NCBI RefSeq assembly: GCF_030405905.1 | Contig: NZ_JASATW010000001.1 | Location: 186,001 to 250,000, forward strand | DNA from: Sphaerothrix gracilis | Lineage (GTDB): Bacteria; Cyanobacteriota; Cyanobacteriia; Phormidesmidales; Phormidesmidaceae | Length of the DNA stretch: 64,000 nt | Direction: 5' to 3' | Part shown: positions 26,093-35,682 of the stretch, in pieces | How positions within the stretch are numbered: position 1 is the stretch's first letter | Layout: each line of letters starts with the position of its first letter | The notes under the pieces: model-generated | What the model was told of the DNA's origin: nothing | The model's input: only the letters and a program-made list of their open reading frames with translations | The model's database searches: none | Translations under genes and position numbers: made by a program

Positions 26093-27232
26093 TTAGGAAG
26101 TCGCTATCAGCGATCGCAGGCAGGAAACTAAAGCCTCATGACTGAATTTTGCCAGCGTTTCCTGTCTCAGCCAGTCACCCTTACAGCGGCGATCGCCTCC
26201 TTTAAGAATTTCAATACAGGCAGCGGCTACTGCTGCTGCATCCCGGTGAGGTACCTGCCAGCCCAGGCGGCCATCTTGCAGCGGATCGGCAGAGCCATCG
26301 CTATCCCCCGACAAAACAGGCACACCGCAGGCCATCGCTTCTAGATAAACAATGCCAAAACCCTCTTGAGACGGCATCACGTAAGCATCCGCTAAACGAT
26401 AGTGATCCACTAGCGCTTCAGTCGGCACAAAACCGGCAAACACAACCTGCTCAGCAACCCCCAGATCCGCGGCCAGACGGGCTAAACGGGGCTGGTCGTC
26501 TCCTCGACCAATCACTAGGTACTTCACGGTTGGAAAAATCTGAGTGATCTCTGGCAGAGCACGTATCGTAATATCCACACCTTTGTAAATATCTCCTGAC
26601 CATAGACGAGCCACCGTCATCAGCACCCGGTGACCTTCGAGCTGATACTTTGCTAATAATTCTGATGACTTAGCTCCCGGCGTAAAGGCTTGCCCTTCAA
26701 CGACACAGGGCACCATATCAACTCTGCTGGGATCAAGCTGATTGGCAGCACAGGCTTGGTCACGGCTATAGCGGCTAATTGTCCAAATGCGATTGGCGGC
26801 CTGTAGTGCTCTGCGATCGCCAAGGGATAGCGGATACCAGACCTCTTTGCCGTAGGTCAGAACCGTGTAGGGAATATTGAGTCGCTGACAGAGAAAGGCG
26901 ATCAAGGGCGCTAGGCGAATGTGGCCACAAAAGACTCGCGTTGGACGGTGCTGCATCAAATAAAGCCCCAGCGCAGTAACCAGCCGCAGACGGCCTAAAA
27001 CGGCGGGCGCTGTCTTTAAGTAGCGAAAGTTTAGCGAGCTGTTTTGAAAAGGATTGGGGCAGTTGGGACCATCTCGTAGTAGAAAAACAGTCGCCGCCGG
27101 AGCCTCAGGTACGGCTAGATAAGCTCTGAGAATATCCCGGATGTAAGACTGAATTCCACCTTCACATTCAAAAATCTCTAGAAAAGCAAAAACGTAGTGG
27201 GGGTTGGATGGGGAAGCCGAAGAGTTTGCCAC
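26093..27232 (-). CDS. glycosyltransferase family 4
   Basis: 379-residue GT-B glycosyltransferase. Seen are the N-terminal acceptor region with EGGIQSYIRDIL, TVARLWSGDIYKGVD, and the donor-binding GFGIVYLEAMACGVPVL with its E-x7-E motif. It probably transfers a sugar to an extracellular polysaccharide or glycolipid. The start is GTG. It follows the GDP-mannose dehydratase gene on the same strand (47 bases), which suggests a shared role in making or adding deoxyhexoses. Confidence 0.88.
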   Translation of the reverse strand: MANSSASPSNPHYVFAFLEIFECEGGIQSYIRDILRAYLAVPEAPAATVFLLRDGPNCPNPFQNSSLNFRYLKTAPAVLGRLRLVTALGLYLMQHRPTRVFCGHIRLAPLIAFLCQRLNIPYTVLTYGKEVWYPLSLGDRRALQAANRIWTISRYSRDQACAANQLDPSRVDMVPCVVEGQAFTPGAKSSELLAKYQLEGHRVLMTVARLWSGDIYKGVDITIRALPEITQIFPTVKYLVIGRGDDQPRLARLAADLGVAEQVVFAGFVPTEALVDHYRLADAYVMPSQEGFGIVYLEAMACGVPVLSGDSDGSADPLQDGRLGWQVPHRDAAAVAAACIEILKGGDRRCKGDWLRQETLAKFSHEALVSCLRSLIATS

Positions 27233-27279
27233 CGGATGAATAAGAATTTTGACACAGCAACCTGCGATTAAACGTGCCC

Positions 27280-28266
27280 TTAGGCAGACTGTAAGGTCAC
27301 AGCGCCTGACTGCAGGCGAGCTAGATCAGCCTGAACCATTTTTGCCATCAGCGCCTCAAAGCTCACTTGCGGCTGCCAGTTGAGCTTTTGTTGAGCCTTA
27401 GTAGGATTAGCAACTAGCTGGAAGTGTTCGTCCGCTCTCAGCAGAGTCGGATCAATTTCTACATATCGCTCCCAGTCAAGATCAACGCTGGCGAAGGCGG
27501 TTGCCACCAAGTCCCGCACCGTATGCAGGTAGCCTGTACCGATTACATAGTCTTCTGGCTCCTCAGCCTGCAGCATCCGCCACATCGCCTCCACATGGTC
27601 GCCAGCATAGCCCCAGTCTCGCTTAGCGTCTAAGTTGCCCATTTTTAAGCGATCGCTCAAACCCAGCTTAATGGCAGCCGTGGCCAGGGCCACCTTGCGG
27701 GTGACGAACTGCGGCGGACGCCGGGGCGATTCATGGTTGTACAAAATTCCGCTGCAGGCAAACAGACCGTAGCGTTCGCGGTGATGGACCATCGTCCAGT
27801 GAGCATGGAGCTTAGCCGCGCCGTAGGGATTTTTGGGCCGAAACGGCGTTGTTTCTGACTGGGGTGACTCCTGCACCTGCCCTAGAATCTCGGAGCTGCT
27901 GGCCTGATAAAACCGAGTCTCTAGGCCGATCTCTCGGATAGCCGTCAGTAAGCGAGTTGCGGTTCCGGTAATTAGATCTAGCGTTCCTAGCGGATCTCGC
28001 CAAGAATCTGGCACGAAGCTAGGGGCAGCCAGATTGTAAATTTCATCGGGCTGGAGCTGCTGCACCGCCGTCCTTAGTGCTTCGCTGCTAGTGAGCGCCA
28101 CTGAGTAGATATCTACCTGACTGGCTAGCTCATCTAGCTTGGCAACGCTGCCCTGACGCTCCGGCGGTACCAATCCCACCACCCGATATCCCTGGCTGAG
28201 CAGCAGCTGGCTGAGGTAGTAACCGTCTTGACCCGTAATTCCAGTAATGAGGGCAGTGCGCGTCAT
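27280..28266 (-). CDS. gmd: GDP-mannose 4,6-dehydratase family protein
   Basis: 328-residue short-chain dehydrogenase/reductase. The nucleotide motif GITGQDG is at 9-15, and the catalytic Y148-x3-K152 is in NPYGAAKLHAH, with SSSE at 123-126. The motif NHESPRRPPQFVTRKV is characteristic of GDP-mannose dehydratases. It makes GDP-4-keto-6-deoxymannose for fucose, rhamnose or related sugars. No fucose synthase neighbour is seen in this window. Likely in an operon with the GT4 gene. Confidence 0.9.
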   Translation of the reverse strand: MTRTALITGITGQDGYYLSQLLLSQGYRVVGLVPPERQGSVAKLDELASQVDIYSVALTSSEALRTAVQQLQPDEIYNLAAPSFVPDSWRDPLGTLDLITGTATRLLTAIREIGLETRFYQASSSEILGQVQESPQSETTPFRPKNPYGAAKLHAHWTMVHHRERYGLFACSGILYNHESPRRPPQFVTRKVALATAAIKLGLSDRLKMGNLDAKRDWGYAGDHVEAMWRMLQAEEPEDYVIGTGYLHTVRDLVATAFASVDLDWERYVEIDPTLLRADEHFQLVANPTKAQQKLNWQPQVSFEALMAKMVQADLARLQSGAVTLQSA

Positions 28267-28303
28267 AGAGTTTATTAGTGCGGTAACGCTAGAAAAATAC
28301 GTA

Positions 28304-28369
28304 TAAAAATAACTGCCTGCTTAGGGTTCCCAAAGGCAAAGCACATTCACCAAGGAGCCAAGCAGGCAG
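28304..28369 (-). terminator. terminator of petBD
   Basis: Perfect 10-bp inverted repeat CTGCCTGCTT (28313-28322) / AAGCAGGCAG (28360-28369) with a 37-base loop. On the minus strand it is followed by TTATTTTTAT. Confidence 0.7.
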
Positions 28370-28399
28370 AGAATCTTCTTCAGTTTTGAGTATTCCTGA

Positions 28400-28882
28400 T
28401 TAAAACAAGCCCAGGGTTAAAGACTCATCAATGGGGAAAGTAGCGCCAATTCCGAGCCATAGGGTAACAGCGGTTCCGAACAGGAAAACTGCCGTTGCCA
28501 CCGGGCGGCGGAAAGGATTCTGAAACTTGTTGATGTTTTCAATGAAGGGGACCAGAATCAGCCCTAACGGAATCGCAGTCATGGCCGCAATTCCCAACAG
28601 CTTGTTAGGCAGAATGCGCAAAATCTGGAAGGTCGGATAGAGATACCACTCAGGCAAAATCTCTAGCGGCGTAGCAAACGGATTAGCAGGTTCGCCAATC
28701 ATGGCAGGATCCAGTACAGCTAGGGCTACGCAGCAGGCGATCGTACCGGCGATAACGACTGGGAAGATATAGAGCAAGTCGTTAGGCCAGGCTGGCTCAC
28801 CGTAATAGTTGTGACCCATGCCTTTTTTGAGTTTTTCTCTCAGTTGCGGATCACTGAGATCGGGCTTCTTGAGTGTTGCCAT
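28400..28882 (-). CDS. petD: cytochrome b6f complex subunit IV
   Basis: 160-residue thylakoid membrane protein with three transmembrane helices, starting MATLKKPDLSDPQLREKLKK. It contains the PEWY quinol-oxidation motif in ILPEWYLYPTFQILR. With cytochrome b6 it forms the b-type core of the b6f complex. Length is the family standard. It is downstream of petB (94 bases), the usual petBD operon. Confidence 0.98.
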   Translation of the reverse strand: MATLKKPDLSDPQLREKLKKGMGHNYYGEPAWPNDLLYIFPVVIAGTIACCVALAVLDPAMIGEPANPFATPLEILPEWYLYPTFQILRILPNKLLGIAAMTAIPLGLILVPFIENINKFQNPFRRPVATAVFLFGTAVTLWLGIGATFPIDESLTLGLF

Positions 28883-28976
28883 ATTTGAAAATTTGTCTCC
28901 TTCGCAATTAGACAGATGAGGTCAGGGAAATGACCAGCCTCAGTTGAGCGCTGGTCAAAACCAAACAGCCTATACC

Positions 28977-29645
28977 TTACAAGGGACCAGAAATTCCCTG
29001 CTTACGAATCATCAGGAAGTGCAAGAGCATGAAGACTGCAATCAGCCAGGGAAGCACAAATGTGTGCAAGCTATAGAAACGAGTTAGAGTTGCCTGCCCA
29101 ACGCTGGCCCCTCCTCGCATCAGCTCAACAATTGACGCTCCCACAACCGGAATTGCTCCAGGAACACCCGAAACAATCTTTACAGCCCAGTATCCTACCT
29201 GATCCCAAGGTAGAGAGTATCCGGTCACACCAAACGTCACGGTGATAACCGCCAAAATGACGCCGGTGATCCAGGTCAGCTCGCGAGGCTTCTTGAAGCC
29301 GCCTGTCAGATAAACGCGGAAAACGTGAAGAATCATCATCAGCACCATCATGCTGGCGGACCAGCGGTGAATGGAGCGAATCAGCCAGCCGAAATTGACT
29401 TCTGTCATCAGGTACTGGACTGAAGTGAATGCTTCAGCGACAGTAGGCTTGTAATAGAAGGTCATGGCAAATCCAGTGGCAAACTGGATGATGAAGCAGG
29501 TGAGAGTAATGCCGCCCAAGCAGTAGAAGATGTTGACATGGGGCGGAACATATTTGCTGGAAATATCGTCAGCGAGTGCCTGAATTTCCAGCCGCTCATT
29601 AAACCATTTGTAAGCCGTTGAATCAGTGACTTGCTTAGTAAACAT
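28977..29645 (-). CDS. petB: cytochrome b6
   Basis: 222-residue four-helix thylakoid membrane cytochrome of the b6f complex. Heme ligands H93, H107, H194 and H209 lie in SIHRWSASMM, LHVFRVY, YSLHTFV and LLHFLMI. C42, in FYCLGG, attaches heme cn covalently. The N-terminus MFTKQVTDS is typical. It is transcribed with petD, divergent from ctpA, an order known from cyanobacteria. Confidence 0.98.
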   Translation of the reverse strand: MFTKQVTDSTAYKWFNERLEIQALADDISSKYVPPHVNIFYCLGGITLTCFIIQFATGFAMTFYYKPTVAEAFTSVQYLMTEVNFGWLIRSIHRWSASMMVLMMILHVFRVYLTGGFKKPRELTWITGVILAVITVTFGVTGYSLPWDQVGYWAVKIVSGVPGAIPVVGASIVELMRGGASVGQATLTRFYSLHTFVLPWLIAVFMLLHFLMIRKQGISGPL

Positions 29646-30173
29646 GAAGCGGGCGCGTATGGATATTTATGCCGTCAATAGCAAATGTAACATAGCACAA
29701 AGTAAAGATGAGCCTAGACTGCCGGGGAATCTCAGCTAATTTAACCCCCTTTTTTATATGGACGAAGCTTAAACAAACCGAACTCAATGCTTACAGCACT
29801 ACCGCCTAAAACCGGGGAAAACCAGGTAGACTAAGCTAAAAGAATTAGATAATTTTGCAAAACTTTACATAAGTCTGGAGCTTTTACTGGAATTATCGCT
29901 GCTCATGTTCAGTCGGCAGTTCAGTCAACGCCGTTGAAACCGTCTTTTTGGCAGACTTTTAGCAGCTTAGGCTGACTCTCTGGCCAGTTCGACATGTATC
30001 ATCCCGTTTCTATAATCAGAAAGTTTAAGAGAGATTTCGCTGCGCTGAGCCAGGTTGCAGAATAAGGAATAGTAAGATTTTTGACTTTCGTTGTGTTGGA
30101 TCAGTAGCTCTAAATAGGGCTAAGCGCTCAGACATTCGCGATTTTCAAATCGCCGGTTTATTTCCCCTTAAAT
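29646..30173. other. divergent promoter region between petB and ctpA
   Basis: 528 bases without a gene. The ctpA side carries a good promoter (29989-30016). The petB side is AT-rich, with no clear -35 that I could assign. No tRNA or small photosystem gene was found. Confidence 0.5.
29989..30016 (+). promoter_or_regulatory. sigma-70-type promoter for ctpA
   Basis: TCGACA (5 of 6 with consensus TTGACA), 16-base spacer, then perfect TATAAT. This predicts a start near 30023 and a leader of about 150 bases. Confidence 0.5.
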
Positions 30174-31409
30174 ATGAGAAACCCTTTTGTAAAATCCCTG
30201 CTTTGCTTTTTGGTAGCGTTTGTGGTCTGGTTGGGGCCTCAGACTCCGGGGGCATTCGCGGCCAATGGTGAGCAGCGGTTTATTTCGGAAGTCTGGCGCA
30301 TTGTCAGCCGTGCTTATTTAGACGAAACCTTTAACCATCAAAACTGGTGGCTAACGAGACAGCGATTTTTGAGACAGCCAATGGCCGATCGGGAAGCTGC
30401 TTATCAGGCTGCTCAAGACATGCTGGCTTCTTTGGACGATCCCTACACACGCTTGCTAAAGCCAGATCAGTATCGCAGTTTGCAGACTAGCACCTCAGGT
30501 GAGCTAACGGGGGTAGGATTACAGATTACGCGAGATGTTGAGCAGAAGTTCTTGAAGGTAATTGCGCCAATTGAAGGATCGCCCGCGGCTCGATCTGGGG
30601 TGCAGCCTCACGATCGCATTTTGCAGATAGATGGCACTCTTACTGATAGTTTCACCTTAGACGAGGCCGCCAGCCAGATGCGGGGGCCAGTAGGCAGCCA
30701 GGTCAATTTGCTGATTGGGCGGGAGCAGCAAGAGTTTGAGATTACCCTAGTGCGCGATCGCATTACCCTCAATCCGGTTTTCGCCGATCTACGGGTTCAG
30801 CCAGACGGTCAGCGGGTAGGCTACATTCGCCTGAGCCAGTTCAACGCCAACGCTGTTGAAGAGATTCGAGAAGCTGTGATGTCGCTGGAGCAGCAAGGAG
30901 CCGAGGGATACATCTTGGACTTGAGAAACAATCCGGGGGGACTCTTGCAGGCTGGCATTGAAGTAAGCCGTCTCTGGCTCGATCGCGGCACTATTGTCTA
31001 CACCGTCAACCGTCAGGGCATTTTTGATAGCTTTGCCGCTAGCGGTTCAGCCTTAACTGAAGATGCCTTAGTGGTTTTAGTTAATCAGGGAACAGCCAGC
31101 GCTAGCGAAATTTTAGCTGGCGCTCTAAAGGACAATGGACGAGCTGTTCTAGTAGGCGACATCACATTCGGCAAAGGGCTAATCCAGTCACTGTTTGATC
31201 TTTCTGACGGTTCAGGACTCGCGGTGACGGTTGCCAAGTACGAGACGCCCAATCACAACGACATAAATAAGCTAGGGATTCAGCCGGACTACAGAGTGCC
31301 CCTAGAGCCAATTGATAGCGAACAGGTTGCCACCACAGCAGACACGCAGTACCAGGCGGCTCTAGACGTGCTGCGGTCTGCTAACGCTGTTGTAGCCGAG
31401 GCGTCCTAA
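30174..31409 (+). CDS. ctpA: carboxyl-terminal processing protease CtpA
   Basis: 411-residue serine protease that trims the C-terminus of D1 precursor in the thylakoid lumen, needed for photosystem II assembly. A signal peptide (about 1-30, ending GAFAA) is followed by a PDZ domain (about 108-190) and the S41 catalytic domain. The Ser/Lys dyad is S309 in NQGTASASEIL and K334 in FGKGLIQS, spaced 25 residues as in plant D1 protease. Cyanobacteria have CtpA, B and C; CtpA is inferred from the petBD neighbour. The HD gene starts four bases after its stop. Confidence 0.9.
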   Translation: MRNPFVKSLLCFLVAFVVWLGPQTPGAFAANGEQRFISEVWRIVSRAYLDETFNHQNWWLTRQRFLRQPMADREAAYQAAQDMLASLDDPYTRLLKPDQYRSLQTSTSGELTGVGLQITRDVEQKFLKVIAPIEGSPAARSGVQPHDRILQIDGTLTDSFTLDEAASQMRGPVGSQVNLLIGREQQEFEITLVRDRITLNPVFADLRVQPDGQRVGYIRLSQFNANAVEEIREAVMSLEQQGAEGYILDLRNNPGGLLQAGIEVSRLWLDRGTIVYTVNRQGIFDSFAASGSALTEDALVVLVNQGTASASEILAGALKDNGRAVLVGDITFGKGLIQSLFDLSDGSGLAVTVAKYETPNHNDINKLGIQPDYRVPLEPIDSEQVATTADTQYQAALDVLRSANAVVAEAS

Positions 31410-31413
31410 GGCT

Positions 31414-32724
31414 GTGCGTACCTATCACGATCCGCTACACGGAGCCATTACGCTAGATCAGGCTGATGCAGTCGAAGCTTTACTGATCCAGCTCATTGAT
31501 ACTCCCGCCTTTCAGCGACTGCGGCGAATCCGCCAGCTAGGACCTGCCAGCCTGACTTTTCATGGGGCTGAGAGTTCTCGCTTCACCCATTCTCTAGGGG
31601 TAATGGCGATCGCGCGGCAGGCATTTGATCGCCTAGCTCACCGCTATGAGATCCTGCGCCCCCACCGGGCGACGGTTCTCTGTGCGGCATTGCTACATGA
31701 TCTAGGACACGGCCCTTTCAGCCACACAGCAGAAGAAGTTTTTGGTAGCCATCATGAAGTGTGGACACGGCGAATTCTGCGGGAGCATTCGCCCATCACT
31801 CAGCTACTGGAGCAGTTTGCGCCCAGCCTCAGCCGCGATATTGAGCAGGTCTACGCCCATCAGCATCCAATACCGCTGGTTTGGCAGCTCGTGTCTAGCC
31901 AGCTCGACTGCGATCGCCTAGACTACCTGCTGCGCGACAGCTACTTCACGGGCGCTAGCTATGGCCAGCTTGACCTAGAGCGTATTCTGCTAGCCATCGA
32001 CTATGATCCGCTCAGCCAGCAGCTGGTAGTTGCTTACAAAGGCCTAGCCGCCATTGAACACTATTTGCTAGTGCGCTATTTCATGTACGCCCAGGTTTAT
32101 AACCATGCTAAAAACTTGGCGGCGACCTGGATACTGGAGCAGGCTTTCATTCGAGCTAGAGAGCTGCTATCGCAAGAGAAACTCGATGCCGATGCAACTG
32201 TTCAGTCCTGGCTACAGCAAAAGGTGCGGGGCCTGTCTTTAGCCCAGTACTTGGCGGCTGATGATGTGGTCTTCATGTATCATCTACAGCGCTGGCAGCG
32301 CGGTGAAGACAGCCTCCTAGCCGATCTATGCCGTCGCTTTTTAGACCGGGATTTATTCAAGGTTTTAGAGGTGACGCAGTTAGCACCTGGCTCGCAGCAG
32401 CAGCTTTTAGAACAAATCGCAGAATCTCTACGCCAGCGATCGCTTGAGCCAGAGCGCTACAGCGGCTTGCGCCAGGTTTGGAGCCGAGGCTATACCCTGT
32501 ATCAGCGGGGTATCAAGCTGAAAACAACCACAGGACTGCAGGAAATTAGCCAGCTTTCTCCCCTGGTAAAGACCCTGATTCAGCCAGTTCAGCGCACCTG
32601 GCTGATTTATCCCGCCGAGGTGACAGCACCGCTAATGCAGGCCATGAGCCGCTTCAAATCGGTACCTGAGCCGCTCGTAGCGCCGTCAGGTCAAGCGCCT
32701 GTAGCTTTTGATAAGCCTGAGTAA
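31414..32724 (+). CDS. HD-domain phosphohydrolase (SAMHD1/dGTPase-like)
   Basis: 436-residue protein. The N-terminus YHDPLHGAITLD and the HD motif LCAALLHDLGHGPFSHTAEE, with HSLGV upstream and DRLDYLLRDS downstream, match the YdhJ/SAMHD1-like HD superfamily. Members hydrolyse dNTPs or other phosphate esters. The start is GTG, four bases after the ctpA stop, so it is translationally coupled. Its last 71 bases overlap the convergent MBL gene. Confidence 0.88.
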   Translation: MRTYHDPLHGAITLDQADAVEALLIQLIDTPAFQRLRRIRQLGPASLTFHGAESSRFTHSLGVMAIARQAFDRLAHRYEILRPHRATVLCAALLHDLGHGPFSHTAEEVFGSHHEVWTRRILREHSPITQLLEQFAPSLSRDIEQVYAHQHPIPLVWQLVSSQLDCDRLDYLLRDSYFTGASYGQLDLERILLAIDYDPLSQQLVVAYKGLAAIEHYLLVRYFMYAQVYNHAKNLAATWILEQAFIRARELLSQEKLDADATVQSWLQQKVRGLSLAQYLAADDVVFMYHLQRWQRGEDSLLADLCRRFLDRDLFKVLEVTQLAPGSQQQLLEQIAESLRQRSLEPERYSGLRQVWSRGYTLYQRGIKLKTTTGLQEISQLSPLVKTLIQPVQRTWLIYPAEVTAPLMQAMSRFKSVPEPLVAPSGQAPVAFDKPE

Positions 32725-33349
32725 CCGTTCCGGCTCCTCGCAAAAATCCGGTATTGGCCCCCGGACAGATATGCTGCAGCGTCTCCGGGCTGAAGCAATC
32801 CAAGAGGTGCTGCAGGCTCAGTATCTGACGCGGCCAGTGAAACGTTTTAGAAAAACGCAGAGGCTGCAGCGCTCCCGCCGAGGTGGGTAGCAAGTGGCGT
32901 CCCGTAAATAAGATGCCGCTGTAGCGCTGATGATAGAGACAGGCCGAGCCGGGCGAATAGCCAGGAGTCCAAATAGCCTGGCTGAACTCACTCAGGGCGT
33001 AGGTATGATGAAAGGTCTGGGGCGACAGGTTGGGCAGCAGATAGGCTTCTTGTTCCTGGATTAAAACCTGGCACTGCAGGGCTTTCACAATTGCTTTGAC
33101 CTGGGCGATCGCGCCGCGATGGGTCAAAAACAGCCAGCGCACGCCCCCTTGAGCCAGCAAGAAGTTTTGGGTTGATTCTGTCCAAGCCGGACAATCCACT
33201 AGAATGTTAGCGGCTTGATCTGAGGAGTCATTTCCTACAATAAAGTAAGCGGTTCCTCCCATCGTTTCGCGGTTGGGTGGAAAAGCAAAAACGTGATCCA
33301 AAACGGGGCGGGGAGCTTTGGGTAGTCTGAGAGGATTTGAGGCAGTCAT
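32654..33349 (-). CDS. MBL-fold protein with degenerate metal-binding motif
   Basis: 231-residue beta-lactamase-fold protein. The framework is present (GGTAYFIVGN, ILVDCPAW, WLFLTHRG, GYSPGSACLY, GILFTGRHLLP), but the usual HxHxDH motif reads THRGAIAQ, lacking most metal ligands. It may be non-catalytic or use another chemistry. The ATG at 33349 has AGGA six bases upstream; an earlier in-frame codon would add 53 unconserved residues. Its 3' end overlaps the HD gene. Confidence 0.78.
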   Translation of the reverse strand: MTASNPLRLPKAPRPVLDHVFAFPPNRETMGGTAYFIVGNDSSDQAANILVDCPAWTESTQNFLLAQGGVRWLFLTHRGAIAQVKAIVKALQCQVLIQEQEAYLLPNLSPQTFHHTYALSEFSQAIWTPGYSPGSACLYHQRYSGILFTGRHLLPTSAGALQPLRFSKTFHWPRQILSLQHLLDCFSPETLQHICPGANTGFLRGAGTVTQAYQKLQALDLTALRAAQVPI

Positions 33350-33667
33350 CTTTTTTCCTGAAATAGCTTTTGGGAGCTGACGCCGCGCCTTGAGGCAAAA
33401 TTCTTGAGACGACAGATTCCCTGTCGGGGAATTGCTGAGTGAATGACTCAGTGGATTGGGTTGAACCAGTTGTGCTGGTAGAAAACTCCAATCAGGATTC
33501 AGCGCCACCAGTTTTTGCTGTTTGAGAGTGGGTTTGGCAAACTGAGCTTAGGGAGGTAACGGCTGATCACCAGTCAATCCTCTCATTGCTTAAGCTTATA
33601 AAGCCACTGAAGCCGCAGCTTAACATAGTAAACTTCAGTTTCAAGAACGCCTGAGTGCAACCAGCCC
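33350..33667. other. intergenic region between MBL-fold and site-2 protease genes
   Basis: 318 bases between divergent genes. The reading frame of the MBL gene stays open upstream to about 33508, but the ribosome site argues against using it. I see no separate gene. Confidence 0.45.
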
Positions 33668-35146
33668 ATGCTGCTTTTTTGGTTAGTTTTATTAGGAGTT
33701 TTCACTTACTTTGTGGTCCAGCGCAGCGTAATCAATATTACGCGGACGCCAATTTGGATTCTTTGGTTAGTGATGATGACGCCTGCCTTTGTTTTGACGG
33801 CATGGAGTCTAGCTCAGGGGGAAGATCAGCCGCTGCCAAATGGACTGCTGCTGAGCTTGTTCATTGTCTGCCCGGTCGTTTACTGGCTGCTAATTCAGTG
33901 GGGACGGCAACCTAAGCCCAAACCAAATCAGGACAGAGCGTTGCCGACAACGGCCCAGAGTGAGAATCAGACCTCAGCCGAAGCTCGGCCAGCTCTGCGT
34001 CCGATTGATAAAGAAGAGGAAGCCAGCTTACAGCACTGTTTTCCCTGGTCAGTCTTTTACCTCCAGAATATTGAGTATCGACCCCAGGCGATGATCTGTC
34101 GAGGTCAGCTGCGCTCATCTCCCCAAGTCGCCTATAAAACAGTGCAAGAGAACATTGAGTCTCGATTTGGCAGTCGTTTTTTGGTGCTGTTTCAAGAGGG
34201 TCTCAATGGCAAGCCCTATTTTGCGCTGGTTCCCAACCCACAGGCAAAGGCCACTGGCAAACAAGACCAGCCCTTGACCCGTCCTGGCTTAGCGATCGCC
34301 CTATTCGCCATTACCCTGCTGACCACTACCTCGGTTGGAGCGCTGATTATTGCCGGGGTTCCTGAAGATCAGCTCCAGAGCGATCCTGCCCTGTTTCTGG
34401 CCGGACTGCCCTATGCCCTGACGCTGATGGGAATTTTAGGAATTCACGAATTGGGTCACTATTTGACAGCGCGGCGCTATCGCATTCAGGCAACCCTGCC
34501 TTACTTCATCCCTGTACCCTTTTTTCTAGGGACATTTGGCGCTTTTATTCAACTGCGATCGCCAGTGCCCAATCGTAAAGCCCTATTCGATGTTGGCATT
34601 GCTGGCCCCCTGTCGGGCTTCGTAGCTACCCTGCCTTTGCTGATCTGGGGCCTCAGCCAGTCCGAACTGGTAACAATGCCAGACGATGCCAGTTTGCTAA
34701 ATTTTCAGGCGCTTGATCCCGGTGCCTCAATTCTGCTGGCAATTTTGAGCAAGCTGGCCTTAGGGGCGAGCTTGGGCGCTGAACAAGCCATTCGACTCCA
34801 CCCGGTTGCGGTGGCAGGCTGCCTGGGCCTAGTGGTGACGGCGCTCAACCTCATGCCCATCGGCCAGCTAGATGGCGGCCACATTGTTCACGCCATGTTT
34901 GGCCAGCGAACCGGGGCCGTTATTGGACAGGTGGCGCGGCTGCTGGTACTAGGGTTAGCCCTAATTCATCGTGAGTTTATGCTCTGGGCTATTCTGCTGT
35001 TTTTTATTCCAGCAGTTGATGAGCCCGCTTTGAATGACGTGAGCGAACTCAATAACCAGCGGGATTTCTGGGGTCTGTTGGCGCTGACGCTGCTGGTGCT
35101 AATTGTCTTACCTGCGCCTGCCGCCCTCACGCGCCTGCTGTTTTAG
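33668..35146 (+). CDS. site-2 protease family intramembrane metalloprotease (EGY-like)
   Basis: 492-residue polytopic membrane protein of peptidase family M50. The zinc motif H260-E261-x2-H264 is in GIHELGHYLTARR and the third ligand D402 in LMPIGQLDGGH. Two N-terminal helices, a soluble region (about 80-200) and about six core helices are visible. It resembles plant chloroplast EGY proteases and their cyanobacterial homologues. The substrate is unknown; release of membrane-bound regulators is the family role. Confidence 0.9.
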   Translation: MLLFWLVLLGVFTYFVVQRSVINITRTPIWILWLVMMTPAFVLTAWSLAQGEDQPLPNGLLLSLFIVCPVVYWLLIQWGRQPKPKPNQDRALPTTAQSENQTSAEARPALRPIDKEEEASLQHCFPWSVFYLQNIEYRPQAMICRGQLRSSPQVAYKTVQENIESRFGSRFLVLFQEGLNGKPYFALVPNPQAKATGKQDQPLTRPGLAIALFAITLLTTTSVGALIIAGVPEDQLQSDPALFLAGLPYALTLMGILGIHELGHYLTARRYRIQATLPYFIPVPFFLGTFGAFIQLRSPVPNRKALFDVGIAGPLSGFVATLPLLIWGLSQSELVTMPDDASLLNFQALDPGASILLAILSKLALGASLGAEQAIRLHPVAVAGCLGLVVTALNLMPIGQLDGGHIVHAMFGQRTGAVIGQVARLLVLGLALIHREFMLWAILLFFIPAVDEPALNDVSELNNQRDFWGLLALTLLVLIVLPAPAALTRLLF

Positions 35147-35208
35147 GCTGTGGTATTGACGCATTTAGTCCTGTTGTCTATGTTTCAGTTAAATATTCGG
35201 TTTCCAGC

Positions 35209-35682
35209 ATGACAGGCGATATTACCCAGTGGCTGACTGAAATCAGAAACCTGCAGCGACAGCTAGCTGACACGCTCAAGGAGCGAGATGCTGCCTACAA
35301 AAGCGCTGCCAACTGGCGACAGCTTTACGAGACAGAAGCCCAACAGCGACGCAGCACGGTTGAGCAACTGCAAACTAAAAATCAGGCACTACAGCAGGTC
35401 ATCAATCAGCTCAGACAGCAGCCAGCCTCAAACCAAAGCCAAAACGTAGCTGAAATTGAGCAGCGAGTTGAGCAAATTGCAGATACAGCCGCACTGCGGC
35501 AGCAGCTAGTCGCGGCTTTGGCCCAGTGCGATCGCCTTGGTCAAGCGCTCAAGATAGAACAGTCAGAACATGCGCAAACCCGGCAAAGCCTCACAATGGC
35601 CTTAGGGGATGCTATTGATATGCTGGCCAAGGAGTCTCCGACCGCAGCCGCTTCAGGCAGCCCTGCTACCGACAGTGACTAA
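35209..35682 (+). CDS. coiled-coil protein of unknown function
   Basis: 157-residue, Gln- and Ala-rich protein with predicted long helices from about 1 to 145 (LQRQLADTLKERDAAYKSA, then an ATG-free stretch to LRQQLVAALAQCDRLGQAL). There is no signal peptide or known domain. The family looks cyanobacterial. Its stop codon overlaps that of the convergent thrC by four bases (CTAA shared). Confidence 0.7.
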   Translation: MTGDITQWLTEIRNLQRQLADTLKERDAAYKSAANWRQLYETEAQQRRSTVEQLQTKNQALQQVINQLRQQPASNQSQNVAEIEQRVEQIADTAALRQQLVAALAQCDRLGQALKIEQSEHAQTRQSLTMALGDAIDMLAKESPTAAASGSPATDSD

